Of a stretch of DNA of 64,000 bases, positions 1 through 21,028 are shown in pieces. This stretch comes from Flaccisagitta enflata. Lineage: Eukaryota > Chaetognatha > Sagittoidea > Aphragmophora. A program made the position numbers and the translations under genes. A model generated the notes under the pieces. That model saw only the letters and a program-made list of their open reading frames with translations. It did no database searches and had not been told where the DNA came from. The DNA lies in assembly GCA_965153355.1 (NCBI GenBank), contig OZ231128.1, forward strand, positions 7,068,001-7,132,000, read 5' to 3'. Each line of letters begins with the position of its first letter. Position 1 is the first letter of the stretch.

Positions 1-1026
1 GCTTTTGATTTGATCTAATAAAAAAAATATTTCAGTGACTGAAGATACAAGCATGGTGAAGAGTGACCACTGCTTACGACTTTTTTCCTCACAGCGACAG
101 CCGCCATTACTGGTAAAAAAATTGCCAAAAAGTGTAAATCATATAAAACAATATTCAGACATAAGTGAATAGGGGGCACTAATTGCAGGTTCAAAATAAT
201 AAGGTTTTATTTCCAATTTCAAAAGCGCCTGGGGCACTAATTTTATGCTTTAGCCAAATTTTTTTGCTAAAGCTAGTTGGAGGAAAAAAACTCTGTTCTG
301 GTGAAAAAAAAGAAGGTTAAGAAGTTTGAAATAGGGTCAAATATGGGATGGAATGTCGCGAATTTGAAATCCTCATTGTTGATATTTTGAAATTTTCACG
401 TACATTCAGGTACTTTCCCTGAGGAAGGCTGGAAATGGTCGAAATATAGGGGTGAAAAAAATTCATGCACAAGAAATATGGTATATTCAAACTATGTGCC
501 ACCAACTGAAAAAAATTTTCTAATGTCCACCCATTAGCTCTTTTCTCTCTTTCTCTGTCCACTTTGCCAAGTGACCATGATTTTGCTAAAATAATCAAAA
601 AATTTTTGTCTCTTCTTTTCATATTACATATACGGATTTCCTCATTTGTGATGTTCATTTGGTCTTTTTGTATGTTCATAAGCGAAAATGACAATCATGC
701 GAAAAATTTGCCCGATTTGATGAGGTAGGTTAGAATATCTAAAAATAGAATCTTGGTGTATACAAGTTGAAGTATGTACTCAATAGTGCAACCAGTAACT
801 TAGATCTCGATCTAAAATATTCTATATATCAAATGAAATTAAAATACTTCAAATCTATCCTCAAGCCTAGGTCGTCTTTGATCCTATGCAGATTCAAGGA
901 CGTGGAAGTAGGGTTTCCGATGATTTTATAGCCTCGGGACCAGTTCCAATGGCTTCAGCACAATTTCCTATGTACACAATGAATTCTTCGTTGGGATCGA
1001 TATGGGCTGTAAGCCGAAGTTGTAAC
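1..1026. other. Upstream DNA without a recognised gene
   Basis: AT-rich DNA. The 125-codon minus-strand open frame at 317-694 shows no domain or family feature. A GGGGGCACTAATT motif pair near 175-240 resembles part of the element at 48,699-49,004. I see no other structure. Confidence 0.5.
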
Positions 1027-1219
1027 AAGGCCGGATACACGACTACCAAAGTCGCGTGCGGGTGGGGAGGGGCTATATTTGAGGTCACCAGACCATTTGG
1101 GCAGGAGCAGCGAGGTCAAAGAAATAAAATCATAAAAAAAAAGTAAAATGTGACCAACCAACTGACCGACCAACCGACGGACAAAGCGGGTTGTAGAGTC
1201 GCGTGCACGCGACTAAAAA
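1027..1219 (-). mobile_element. Family B GTCY element (HINE-like), minus orientation
   Basis: Read on the minus strand it starts with the palindrome GTCGCGTGCACGCGAC, has a GTCGGTTGGTC array and an internal inverted GCACGCGACT, and ends in a GTATCCGGCC hairpin and TTGTT. It lies just upstream of COX exon 1 and accounts for the small open frames seen here. Confidence 0.7.
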
Positions 1220-1278
1220 ATTTTTAATTCTCTCTTAAGATTCATTACTCAAGATCCTTCGCTTATCAAAATTGCAAA

Positions 1279-10386
<9,108 letters not shown>

Positions 10387-10904
10387 TCAATTTGAAAAAA
10401 ATGATTTATCACACGTTTAAAATGTTATATCAATGTTTTACCTTCTAATGGTCAGTCTGTCCATTTTTAGCATGATTTTTGTCCCTGCCAAACCATGATC
10501 TCTTTAGCCGGAAGACTTCACAGTCAAAGTACTATGCACTTTCTTAACACATTTACATAGTTTCAACTTTCAATGATCATTTTAGCCGTAAGACTTCATA
10601 AATACTGATAACAATTATGAATTACGTAAATGAATTGTGAATTGTGGGACCTGGTGGAAATGTATTAGAGATAGAGATATGGAACTGTGGCTCCCACACA
10701 AGCTCAGTCAGTCCAAGAATACACTTTCTTAACACATTTCCACAGTTTCAATGACTCCTCTAGCCATGAGTCTAGGCAGTAGACTCCATGAACAATGATA
10801 AGTGCCTCCTAAAGCAATTTTGAATTGTCAATTGCCATTTGTGAATAGAGGGACCAAAGAAGCAAAAAATATCCCTACATGATTTTCATAGTTTTGTTTT
10901 CTTT
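10387..10904. other. COX 3' flank without recognised gene
   Basis: AT-rich sequence following the stop codon, presumably 3' UTR and intergenic. Two diverged segments containing CTTTCTTAACACATTT (near 10,535 and 10,720) suggest a local duplication. No unambiguous AATAAA signal stands out. Confidence 0.4.
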
Positions 10905-11015
10905 GATTATTCTTTTCTTTTATTCTTCTCTTTTTTCATTCTTTCCTTCGTTCATTCATTCATTCATTCTTTTTTTCTTTTTTTTCTTTCTTTTTTTTTC
11001 TTTCTTTCTTTCCCA

Positions 11016-11066
<51 letters not shown>

Positions 11067-11100
11067 TTTTTTCTTTCTTTCTTTTTTTCTTTTTTTTCTT
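10905..11100. repeat. (TTTC)n / T-rich microsatellite
   Basis: Long run of TTTC units with T-rich interruptions. Translates to low-complexity Phe/Ser/Leu frames that are not genes. Confidence 0.95.
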
Positions 11101-11133
11101 GGTATTGATTGCGTCAAAGTGTGAAAGCAATCC

Positions 11134-11137
<4 letters not shown>

Positions 11138-11183
<46 letters not shown>

Positions 11184-11268
11184 TGTATTTGTGTGTGTGT
11201 ATGTGTGAGTTTGTGTGTCTCTTTGTATGTGTGTGGTTGTGTGTCTGTTTTCCTCTGTGAATGTGTGT

Positions 11269-11338
<70 letters not shown>

Positions 11339-11340
11339 TT
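11138..11340. repeat. (GT)n microsatellite, two blocks
   Basis: Two long GT runs (about 11138-11182 and 11260-11337) separated by degenerate GT-rich sequence. Confidence 0.95.
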
Positions 11341-11508
11341 GTGCGTGTGGAGGGGAGTTGCCTCTACCCACCCTCGGTTGCTTATAAATTCTTCCCTTTT
11401 CATCTTTTTCCATTTCATGTTTGACAACGCACATCAATTAGAGGCTGGGTTTGTTGGTTGGTCTGTTGGTTGGTCGGGTAACGTGATTGTTCAAAGATCC
11501 ATGTTTTT

Positions 11509-11623
11509 AGGTGCCACAAAGCACCTCTATAACTAGCTGTGTCCGTTGGTTGGTTGGTCGGTCGGGTAATGCATTCGTTCGACGATCCACATGTCGCACC
11601 TTATTGGCATACTTGGCCTTGTT
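11509..11623 (+). mobile_element. Family C GTCY element
   Basis: GGTGCCACAAAGCACCTCTATAAC-type 5' hairpin, GTTGGTTGGTCGGTC array, internal inverted GTCGCACC, and a TACTTGGCCTTGTT 3' end. A related partial copy precedes it near 11443. Confidence 0.7.
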
Positions 11624-12445
11624 CATGAATTCCTTCCTTTTATCCCTCCTTACTTTTCTTTCTTTTTCTTTCTCACTTGCTTTTTTGCTTTCATTGTCTG
11701 TCTTTCTGTCTTTCTTTATTTCTCACTCTTTCTATCTTTCTTTCTTCTTTTGTAGTGTCTAGCCCAGCGTTCTTCTAAACTCAGTGCTTATGAATGGAAA
11801 GAACAAGTGTAGGGTGTGTTAAAAACGCGAAACGCGAGCGCGATTGTAAGCGTGGTTTCCTTGATGAACTCTCTTACGTGATATCAGTTAATCATCGTTA
11901 TATTCATGATCATGTCAGTAGATAGATTGATCCGTTATACATTTGATAGATATTTTGTTGCCAGCCTTTGCAATGCTGTTATATATTCCTTTTCTCCATT
12001 TAGATATTTTTTTAGTTGCTAGCCTAAAGTTTGGAATTATTCTGTTCTTAGAGAGTCATTTAGTCTGAAACTTAATCATTATCTTGCGCTGAGGATTGCT
12101 GCCGTTGCCGCTATTTCTGAACGTGCTTCTCTCCATCTCCTAGGTGATCTGTCATGCAAATAGCTAAATAGACTCTGAAGAGTAGTCGCGGGTCCCTTAG
12201 GGACCGACGGAGCTGAGAGCAATCCAAACGCATTCTGTCACTCCCCCTCAAGAAGGTACGATCAGAGGAAATCCCCTCTTATTTCCTAAACGATAGCAAC
12301 CAAAAATGTTGAATGCGAACGCAAATGCGATGCCCGAGCGGCTGGAAAACGCGAACGCAAACGCATATGAAGATCTCGCGCGTACTTGTCCCTGGTTCAC
12401 GCCATAACGCGTCGAACGGGAACAATCATGTTTGTTTGTTGTCAG

Positions 12446-12546
12446 TAGAAACACGCCCTGATTATTGGAAACCGAGAGCTCTAACTGAGAAGAATGGACA
12501 CCGGCCTGAAGATTATTTTAGGGAACGAGCTCGGGGTTGGCTCCAG
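12446..12546 (+). CDS. Possible internal exon of an unrecognised gene
   Basis: A TTGTTGTCAG acceptor is followed by an open segment reading ETRPDYWKPRALTEKNGHR then PEDYFRERARGWLQ, and a CCAG|GTTTAA donor. It is highly charged and looks like a cytoplasmic linker. It starts in phase 1 and ends in phase 0, so it does not join the candidate exon at 14590 directly. No family is recognised. Confidence 0.35.
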
Positions 12547-12559
12547 GTTTAATCTCACA

Positions 12560-12733
12560 TTTTTAGTCGCGGACAAGCGACTCTATAAGAGGCTTTGTCC
12601 GTCCGTCCGTTGGTCCGTCGGTCCGTTGGTCCGTCGGTCCGTCGGTGAGCACGAGTCGAAAAGTGGGAAAACGCGCATTTCCGCCCCTGCCCACCCGTCC
12701 ACGACTGGTATTGGCCGTGTATCCGGCCTTGTT
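12560..12733 (+). mobile_element. Family A GTCY element
   Basis: Starts GTCGCGGACAAGCGACTCTA, with a GTCCGTCGGTCC array, GAGCACGAGTCGAAAAGTGG, an internal GTCCACGACTGG, and ends GTGTATCCGGCCTTGTT. One of the best-preserved family A copies. Confidence 0.75.
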
Positions 12734-13812
12734 GTATTATACTTTTAAATAATGAAGTGCAACTATTCAAAACAGATTATCCAACTGCTATCTGTCACGC
12801 TGTATGTCCCTCATGATATCGATAGTAACTGTATCATTAACGAAAAATAAGCTTAGTTGAAACAAGATCTTTGCAGTTATCAAAACAAAGTGTAGTAGAT
12901 TTAGGGTGTTTTTCTCGCACTGATTATGTTGAACCTCCAAATACGTCATTGAAACATGATTGCGAATTGATTGTGTAACTGGAAAATTTCTGGAGATGTC
13001 AAATAATGAATGAGTAGTATCGGTTTCTGTAAAAAATTGTCGCAGTGAAATTGAAAAGATTTTGTCTCTTATTAATGATTGAAATGTTTTGAAATGGAAG
13101 TAAAAAGGTTTTTTTTCCTTGTCTAGTCATTCCACCGCGGGAGGAATACTTTAGGGCTCTCATTTGTTTAAACATTGGTTTAAACATTGGTCTTACGTCA
13201 TGGTCAGTGTTAACTGGCGCTCTGCTTGGTGCTGAATTAAAAAAGTTAATAGTAATGGATTTATTGGAAAGCCAAAACTATAATTGAAACATTTTCTAAA
13301 GTGTAGCATTCTTTTCACACTTTACCAATCAATTTTCAACAGGGATACTATGTGTAATTACTATAATTTCAGTTTTAGATAAGTTTTAGATAGCATATCT
13401 GTTGCAGAAATGAACATACCAGAATTTGTATACCGCCGGGTTTCTTTTTTTATTTTCTCATAAAAACAATTTCAAGACAAGAAACAAAAGATTAATCTTT
13501 TTCAAATAAATCACAGTTGCATAGTTGTAACTCTCTTTAGGCTCCTACAGCGGCGCTCTTGTTTAGACAAGTATATAAAGTTTTGAAGGAGTGTCTTTAC
13601 ATTTTAAGTAGCCTTCAATTGAGTTCACTGATCGCGAAATACTCCTACTCAACCACCACTACTATAAATATAACTATAAAAGGCGTTAAGTTCAGACTAT
13701 AAAAGTTCAGACTTTGAGTCCGCGATCTTTGCTTGATGGTGATTGCAAATGGGACTCAATCAAGGTTGATTCATTATTGTCATTATCATGCTGAAGTGCA
13801 TCTCCATATAAT
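12734..13812. other. AT-rich DNA without a recognised gene
   Basis: No convincing exon, RNA gene or repeat boundary seen. A short direct repeat, GTTTAAACATTGG, occurs twice near 13,168-13,192. Confidence 0.4.
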
Positions 13813-14537
13813 CACTTTGAGTTGCGGACATGCAACTCTATAAGAGGCTTTGTCCGTCCATCCGTCCATCCCTCCGTCCATCCATTCATCCGTCTGTTGG
13901 TCCATCGGTCCGTCTGTCTGGAATCATCGTGTTGAAAAGTGGGAAAACAAGCATTTTCGATACTTTTTGGGCAGCGACCCCAAAGGGCCGATGTCCTGTA
14001 GAACACAGGAATTTCCAGACGTCCTTTGGTCTGTCCATCCCCCCCCCCACCCCCAATGACCATCAAGGCCTCAAATTAGACCTCCCAACCCTTAATTTAG
14101 CCCGCCAGGCCTCAAATCAGCCTCCCAGGCTTCATATCAGCCCCCCCCTCAAATCTGCCCTCCAGATCTCAAATTTGCCCCCAGACCTTCATTTAGCCCT
14201 CCAAACCTCAAATCTGCTCTCCAAGCCTCAATTCTGCCCTCCAGCCTTCAAATATGCCTTCAGTTATCTAAGGCCTGAAATATGCCCCCTCAGAACGTCT
14301 GGAAGTTCCCCCCTGTGTTCTACAGGACATCAGCCCTTTGGGGCCGCTGCGCTGCTCTCACTCCACTTTTTCACTGGATCACTCCCAGCAGGGTACCGGA
14401 TACCGCCAACCATGTGCGATCCTTGGATGACTAGTTATGAATGATTCAGTGTTGGGGGTGAGTTGGGGTTTGGATGGGGGTTGGATGCTCCTGCCCACCC
14501 GTCCGCAACGATATTGTGACCCCGCGTCACTTGTTGA
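13813..14537 (+). mobile_element. Family A element carrying an internal family D module
   Basis: The 5' end is family A (TTGCGGACATGCAACTCTAT, GTCC array). Family D inverted ends with GTCCTGTAGAACACAGG follow at about 13,990 and 14,318, enclosing a CTCAAAT(C/T)TGCCC minisatellite. The 3' end is CCGTCCGCAACGATATTGTG then ACCCCGCGTCACTTGTT. The two families are physically combined. Confidence 0.65.
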
Positions 14538-14589
14538 AATGTATATCAATATAACATTAAGTGATTTCCCTGGAATTGACTCCTCTCAG

Positions 14590-14723
14590 TAACTTAACTC
14601 TGAATAATCCACTGGCATGGTTTAAAAGACAGTTGGTTTCGAGTCTCATCATTGTTCCTTTTGGATTAACGTTAAGACACGATTTCCAACTCCTGGCCAT
14701 TGCTTGTTCTTTTCTAATCAACG
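14590..14723 (+). CDS. Possible internal exon encoding a membrane segment
   Basis: A CTCCTCTCAG acceptor and CAACG|GTAAGA donor bound an open frame reading NLTLNNPLAWFKRQLVSSLI, then a hydrophobic stretch ending LLAIACSFLIN. It starts in phase 2 and ends in phase 1. It suggests a polytopic membrane protein, possibly the gene whose tail is at 15306, though the phases require another exon between. Family unknown. Confidence 0.45.
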
Positions 14724-14837
14724 GTAAGACACAAGTCCAATTTAGTTCATGCCACTCACTTGATTCGTTACAGACGGACGGACTGACGGACCGATTGACA
14801 AGGCGATGTTCATGCAGCCTCATTGCACGTGACTAAA

Positions 14838-15277
14838 AGTCGCAAAAGCGTTAGATGGTCAGCGGTACCCGTGCCCTGCTTAGGTAGGTTGTGCTTGAAG
14901 TTGAGGGAGCATATGCTTTTACACATATGGGAAATTTTCTCCCTTCTGACTATTGAGATTTCGGCGTTAGGGCTGGATTTAGGCCTCAAGGCCGGGATTT
15001 GGGCCTCGAGGCTGGGATTTGGGCCTTGAGGCTGGGATTTGGGCCTAAAGGCTGGGATTTGGGCTTTTTAGCTGGGATTTGGGCCTTGAGGCTGGAATTT
15101 GGGCTTCCAGGCTGGATTTGGGCCTCCAGGCTGGGATTTGGGCTGCAAGGCTGGAATTTGGGCTTGGAGGCTGGGATTTGAGTTAGGGGGGACGGACAGA
15201 GGAGGAGAAGGAGGAGAAAATTCCCCATATGTGTGAAAGCATAGGTCATCGACCCCTTTGGGGCCGCTGCCCAAAAA
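14838..15277. mobile_element. Family D variant with GGGATTTGGGCCT minisatellite
   Basis: Left end AGATGGTCAGCGGTACCCGT, then ACACATATGGGAAATTTTC. About 13 copies of a roughly 20-bp unit related to AGGCTGGGATTTGGGCCTTG follow, then inverted CCCCATATGTGTGAAAGCAT and GGGGCCGCTGCCC. It ends about 28 bp before the exon at 15306. Confidence 0.65.
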
Positions 15278-15305
15278 GCGGTAACCATGTTCCTTATTTA
15301 CTCAG

Positions 15306-15717
15306 GGTTTCGGACGACCTCGTCATCGTCATGTCCGAGTACACATACCCTCAAGTTGCTTTCAACGGCAATGACGAGATCGAGATTCAACCGACGCCGC
15401 AATACGACGTCATGACTCCACTCAACGGCGCCAGCACGCCGACTCACAGCTCTACAACGCCACTCAACAACGCCGCGACGCCCGAACGCGTCGAATCTCG
15501 TAAGACGCGGCGCTGCAATGGAGACGGCGGCGGCGGTGGCGGTGGCGGCGGCGGTGGCGGTAGCGGCGGCGTATCTGAAAACCAGCGGTCAAGATTGTCA
15601 ACAAGAAATGGAAGTTACCATCAACGCAATTCCACGCAACCGACCCAACAAAATAACAGAGGTTTGAAAAAGAAGCAGGCCGCATACGCGACCAATGAGA
15701 GCTTCCGAGTGAGCTGA
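15306..15717 (+). CDS. 3'-terminal coding exon of an unrecognised gene
   Basis: After the TTTACTCAG acceptor the frame runs 137 codons to TGA. It begins VSDDLVIVMSEYTYPQ, is rich in Thr/Pro/Asn (TPLNGASTPTHSSTTPLNN), then has about 12 consecutive Gly and a basic, Gln/Asn-rich tail ending NESFRVS. Higher GC at codon third positions than the surroundings supports coding. It looks like an intracellular C-terminal tail. It needs a phase-2 upstream exon. I do not recognise the protein. Confidence 0.6.
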
Positions 15718-16359
15718 ACAGAAAATAATCATGATAAAATCATCTTGTGAAAATTTCTTCTGACAACGTATGATACTTATATTAAATTTTTTTCCCTTTC
15801 ACCGGAAAAAATATTTTCTGAAAGTGTTGGCCCAAGAGTCCAGTAGATGTCGTCTAGACTTGAAAATACGGGGAAATTCATGTAAGAAAAAAATCATAAA
15901 TATGATAGACTGATACTTGAAATATAAACTAATGATAGTATGCTTTATTGCTCAAGGGTGTTGGTTGCTATGGTAACACATTTTCATGTATCATCAATAT
16001 ATTGAGAATTTTCATGCATTATCAATAACATAGATAGCGAAAAATAAATCCTGTTCCTCTTCAGTCACAACCTCGAATTTCTGCTTGAATGTCTGCGATG
16101 GTCACGCGAGTGCATATATCAAATTTCAAGTCAATATCTTAAATAGTTTAGGAGATATGACATTTTTCCAAAGTTAAAATCCAGCTTCGATAGGAAACTA
16201 TTTTAAAACGGCTTCAAATCTAAACTCAACTACTGACGGACTTTTGATTTCATCTGCTAAGTGGAGAAACAGATTCCTCAAACTGTCAAAGTCATAAATT
16301 GGTCGCGGAGAAACTGCGCGAAGAAACTGAATCATAGCCGTGCGCATAAATAAATGAAT

Positions 16360-19300
16360 CCTTCCGCCACATGCACAAGTTGGGCTACGTTGAAAAAAAA
16401 AAATTAAGCGACGAGGTTAAAAAAGATTCAATCTTGTGTAAAAAAACCTGGGGAATCCAACCGTGACATTTTTAGAGCCCTACGCGGGGGCGTTCAGAAA
16501 CGGCCCCCAAAAATCACCCAAAAATGGCTATTTTTGGGTATTTTTGGCCAAAATTTGGTACTTAAATGGAGGCCAAGTGTTTAATTTCATAGTTTGGGAC
16601 ACTTCAAGATGTAAGAGACTAGTAAAACAAGAATCATGATGATGGGGCTATTGTGGGGTACCTAAAAAGGCCCAAAAAGGGCCCCTAAAGCGAAAAATAA
16701 ATAGTTTTTTTTTCATTGAGGCCAAAAAAATTATTGGAATGCCTTCAAATTTGAAATGGAAGTTCCTTATAAATGCAACTACCATCATGCAAAAATTTGT
16801 GGCCCTCCTTAAATGGCTTCATAGGAAAATTTGACCACCAAGATCAAAAATCGCTCCAAAAAAATCAGTTTTTTTAGTTCATTGACCTAAAAACAATATT
16901 TTATGGTCAGGGTACCCCAATTTTTTTTCTATTTTGCTATTTATTATAAGATGTTTGGAGGTTCCAAAAAAAATTTCAGGACATATTTCAAAAAAATGGC
17001 TGAGATATGACCATTTGAAGCGACGTGGTAAAACTGAAAAACACCAAAAATGGTCATTTTTGGTGATTTTTTAAAACAATTGGGTACAAAAAGGGGTCCC
17101 GTTCATTTTAATTCATAATTGGGGACACTATAAGATGTAAGAGATTATAAAAACAGGAATCATAATGATGGGGCTATTGTGGGGTACCTAAAAAGGCCCA
17201 AAAGGGGCCCCTAAAGCAAAGAATAAATAGTTTTTTTTTCATTGTGACCACAAAAATGAATGGAATGCCTTCAAAAAAGAAATGGAAGTTCCTATTAATG
17301 CAACTACCATCATGTAAAAATTTTTGGCCCTCCTTAAATAGCTTCGTAAGAAAATTAGGCAAAAAAAAACCAAAAATTGTTCAAAAAAATCAGTTATTTC
17401 AGTTCATTGACCTAGAAACAATATTTTATGGTCAGGGTACCCCAATTTTTTTTATGTTTTGCTAATATAAGATGTTTGGAGGTTCCCAAAAAAATTTCAG
17501 GCCATACTTTCATAAAATGGCTGAGATATCACCATTCTAAGCAACCCCAATACACCCCACAATAATGATTCTTGTTTTCCTAGTCTCTTACATCTTGAAG
17601 TGTCCCTAACTATGAATTGAAACTATTGGGACCTCTTTTTGTACCAAATGTTTTCAATAAATCTCAAAAAATGGCCATTATCGTCGTTTTTCAGTTTTAC
17701 CATGTCACTTGAAATGGTCATATCTCAGCCATTTTTTGGAAATATGTCCTGAAATTTTTTTTGGAACCTCCAAACATCTTAAAATAGCAAAATAGAAAAA
17801 AAAATTGGGGTACCCTGACCTTAAAATATTGTTTTTAGGTCAATGAACTAAAAAAACTGATTTTTTTGGAGCGATTTTTGTTTTTTGTGGCCAAATTTTC
17901 CTATGAAGCCATTCATGGGGGGCCACAAATTTTTACATGATGGTAGTTGCATTTATTAGGAACTTCCATTTCCAATTGGAAGGCATTCCATTCATTTTTG
18001 TAGTCACAATGAAAAAAAAACTACATATTTTTCACTTTAGGGGCAATTTTTGGGCCTTTTTAGGTACCCCACAATAGCCCCATCATCATGATTCCTGTTT
18101 TTATAATCTCTTACATCTTGTAGTGTCCCCAACTATGAATTAAAATAAACGGGACCCCTTATTGTACCCAATTGTTTAAAAAAATCACAAAAGATGACCA
18201 TTTTTGGCATTTTCCATTTTCACCACGTCGCTTAAAATGGTCATATCTCAGCCATTTTTTGGAAATATGGCCTGAAATTTTTTTTGGAACCTCCAAACAT
18301 CTTATATTAGTAAAATAGAAAAAAAAATTGGGATACCCTGACCTTAAAATATTGTTTTTAGGTCAATGAACTAAAAAAACTGATTTTTTTTGGAGCAATT
18401 TTTGTTTTTTGTGGCCAAATTTTCCTATGAAGCCATTTAAGGAGGGCCACAAATTTTTGCATGATGGTAGTTGCATTTATAAGGAACTTCTATTTCAAAT
18501 TTGAAGGCATTCCAATAATTTTTTTGGCCTCAATGAAAAAAAAACTATTTATTTTTCGCTTTAGGGGCCCTTTTTGGGCCTTTTTAGGTACAGTAGATCT
18601 CGTCTAGACTTGAAATAACGGGGGTAAGCACTGTGGAAAGACGAATGAAGACAGGGGAGTAATATTTGGATCATAGACTAATCAAAGGATGCTTAATTCC
18701 CCATGATAGCTGGTTGCTATGGAAACACATTTCCATGTATTCTCGCTAAAATATTAATATTTTGAGAGATTTTTTTAGGGAACATTGTTTAAAATCAAAT
18801 TTGCTACAACTTTCCCACAGTATGTTCTGTAAGAATGTCGCTCGTTTGGCCGTTGCTAGGGAGCGTATCTATGTGTGACAACCCTTAGCAACCGCTAAAC
18901 GAGCGACATTCTTACAGAGCATACTGTGGGAAAGTTGTAGCAAATTTAATTAAAAAATGTTCCCTCAAAAAATTTCTCAAAATATTGATACTTTAATGTG
19001 AATACATGGAAATGTGTTTCCATGGCAACCAGCTATTATGGGCAATAAAGCATCCCTTTATAAGTTTATGTTTCAAATTTCACTCTCTTGGCTTCATTTG
19101 TTTTTCTACAATGCTTGCCCCCATTATCTCAAGTCTAGACGAGATCTACTGTACCCCACAATAGCCCCATCATCATGATTCTTGTTTTACTAGTCTCTTA
19201 CATCTTGAAGTGTCCCCAACTATGAAATTAAACACTTGGCCTCCATTTAAGTACCAAATTTTGGCCAAAAATACCCAAAAATAGCCATTTTTAGGTGTTT

Positions 19301-19455
19301 TTTGGGGGCCGTTTCTAAACGCCCCCGCGTAGGGCTCTAAAAATGTCACGGTTGGATTCCCCAGGTTTTTTTACACAAGAATGAGTCTTTTTTAGCCTCG
19401 TCGCTCAATTTTTTTCTTGCGACTAGAAATAATGCAGCTAGCTCAACTTGTGCAT
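16360..19455. mobile_element. 3.1-kb palindromic element
   Basis: The arms start CCGCCACATGCACAAGTTG near 16,362 and end with its reverse complement near 19,462. GAATCCAACCGTGACATTTT and TAGAGCCCTACGCGGGGGCG are mirrored near 19,300-19,360. Each arm also contains two diverged direct copies of a roughly 530-bp unit (GATGTAAGAGA, GGGGCTATTGTGGGGTACCT). The right arm is interrupted by the element at 18591-19151. No coding capacity. Confidence 0.85.
18591..19151. mobile_element. Foldback MITE with TA duplication inside the palindrome
   Basis: The termini are CAGTAGATCTCGTCTAGACT and its inverse, flanked by TA on each side (18589-90, 19152-53). The whole element is nearly palindromic around TAGCAACCGCTAAACGAGCG. 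It shares ends with the 15841/22158 pair. Tc1/mariner-like by its TA target. Confidence 0.85.
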
Positions 19456-19478
19456 GTGGCGGCCTTTGCCAAATCAAA

Positions 19479-19481
<3 letters not shown>

Positions 19482-19546
<65 letters not shown>
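19482..19546. repeat. (GA)n microsatellite
   Basis: About 32 GA units within the end of the palindrome. Confidence 0.95.
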
Positions 19547-19548
<2 letters not shown>

Positions 19549-19649
19549 GTTCCATTGGCGAGGTGAATCATCCCAGGCAGTGCACAGCGCAATGTGATAA
19601 TTTATTAGCGGCATATGCCCCACAACATAATCTCAATTGACATTAGTGG

Positions 19650-20420
19650 TCCCTCTCAGATAAAAAAAAAATTAGATTATATTTTTTTTAATTTTATGTA
19701 AAGAAATTTTAAATCTCTGAAAAAATAAATCAATTTTTTTAAAGATTTTTTTTTCATTTAGAGCAAAAAATATTTTTCAAATAATATTTGGAGCAAAAAA
19801 AATTTAAAAGGAAAAAAATCAATTAAAAAAAAATAAAAAAAAAAAATTTTAGAAACAAAAAAATTTTTAAGATGATAAAATCTTTTTAAAGAAAAAAATT
19901 TTTTGAATTAAAAAATTTTCTTAAAGCAAAAAAAATTTTGAAACAATTTTTTTTTTTAGCGAAAAATTTTTGAAAGCGAAAAAATTTTTTGAAGCAATAT
20001 ATTTCTTTTTGAAGTGAAAATTCTTTTTTTAAAAAAAAAATTTTCAAAGCAAAAAAGTTTTGAAACGAAAAATTTTTAAGGCAAAATATAGTTTAAAAAT
20101 GAAAAAAATTTTTTTCAAGCGAAAAATTTTTTGAAGTAAAAAAATTTTTTGAAGTAAAAAAAATTTTTGAAGCGAAAAAATTTTTTGTAAAAAAAAATTT
20201 ATACAGTGAAAAATTTTTTGAAGCAAAAAAATTTTCCGAAGCAAAAACATTTTTTGAATAAAAAAAATTTACAGAGCAAAAAACATTTTTCTAATACAAT
20301 AATTTTTGAAAGCAAAAAATTTTATGAAAAAAAATTTCAAAGGGAAAAAAAATTTGAAGCAAAAATTTTTAATGTAAAAAATTTCTACGGCAAAAAAATT
20401 TTAAAAGCAAAAAAAAATTA
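19650..20420. repeat. A/T-only-like low-complexity block
   Basis: About 770 bp of alternating A-runs and T-runs, loosely periodic at about 20 bp around GAAGCAAAAAAATTTTTTG. Almost no C. Confidence 0.85.
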
Positions 20421-20783
20421 AAACTGCTTTACAGGATGAGATTCCAGATCTCAAACTTAACTAAAAAATATTCCAAATCCGGATCTGGTTTTAGAGATGA
20501 AATTAAAGATAATAACCAAATTTGTATAAAATAGAATAACTGACCCTGTTCCACAATTAAAGATCCCTGTTCTGTTAATGGCGGTCTAAATGCATTGTGT
20601 GCCCGCCGATGATGATCACGTGTATCAATTATCAAATAGTGCAGGGCCGGATCGAGCATAGAATAAAGAACTTTTGGGTCTAGAATGATTCTAAAAGCTG
20701 ACATGATAATAATAACGGCCCGTAATCAGGATAACTCAATCGGAAGAGGGGCCGTATTAATAAAAAGACTTGTGTTTTTTCAG

Positions 20784-20932
20784 CCTCTTTCAGCAAGGAT
20801 GCGATCATTTCCCAATATCCCATCAATGAATTTAATATTATAAATTGTAATTATTTCGCGTTGGAATCCAAAGCAGAACTCCAAGCCGTACGCATTGGTG
20901 CCACTCCCAGGATTATAGAGGGTGGCGTTTAG
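20784..20932 (+). CDS. Possible terminal exon, unrecognised
   Basis: TGTGTTTTTTCAG is followed by an open frame SFSKDAIISQYPINEFNIIN then CNYFALESKAELQAV, ending IIEGGV-stop. It has a good acceptor and requires a phase-1 partner. No recognised domain. Confidence 0.25.
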
Positions 20933-21028
20933 CCGTAGTGGCACTATCTTACACGCAGTTGAGTTCGATTTCAGAGCAAAATCAAAACTGTTCCGACCCT
21001 CATGCCCATCTTCTTCAAGCCCTAAATA

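Noticed and set aside
20429-20704. 91-codon minus-strand frame
   Set aside because: Lies at the edge of the A/T low-complexity block and has no recognisable features.
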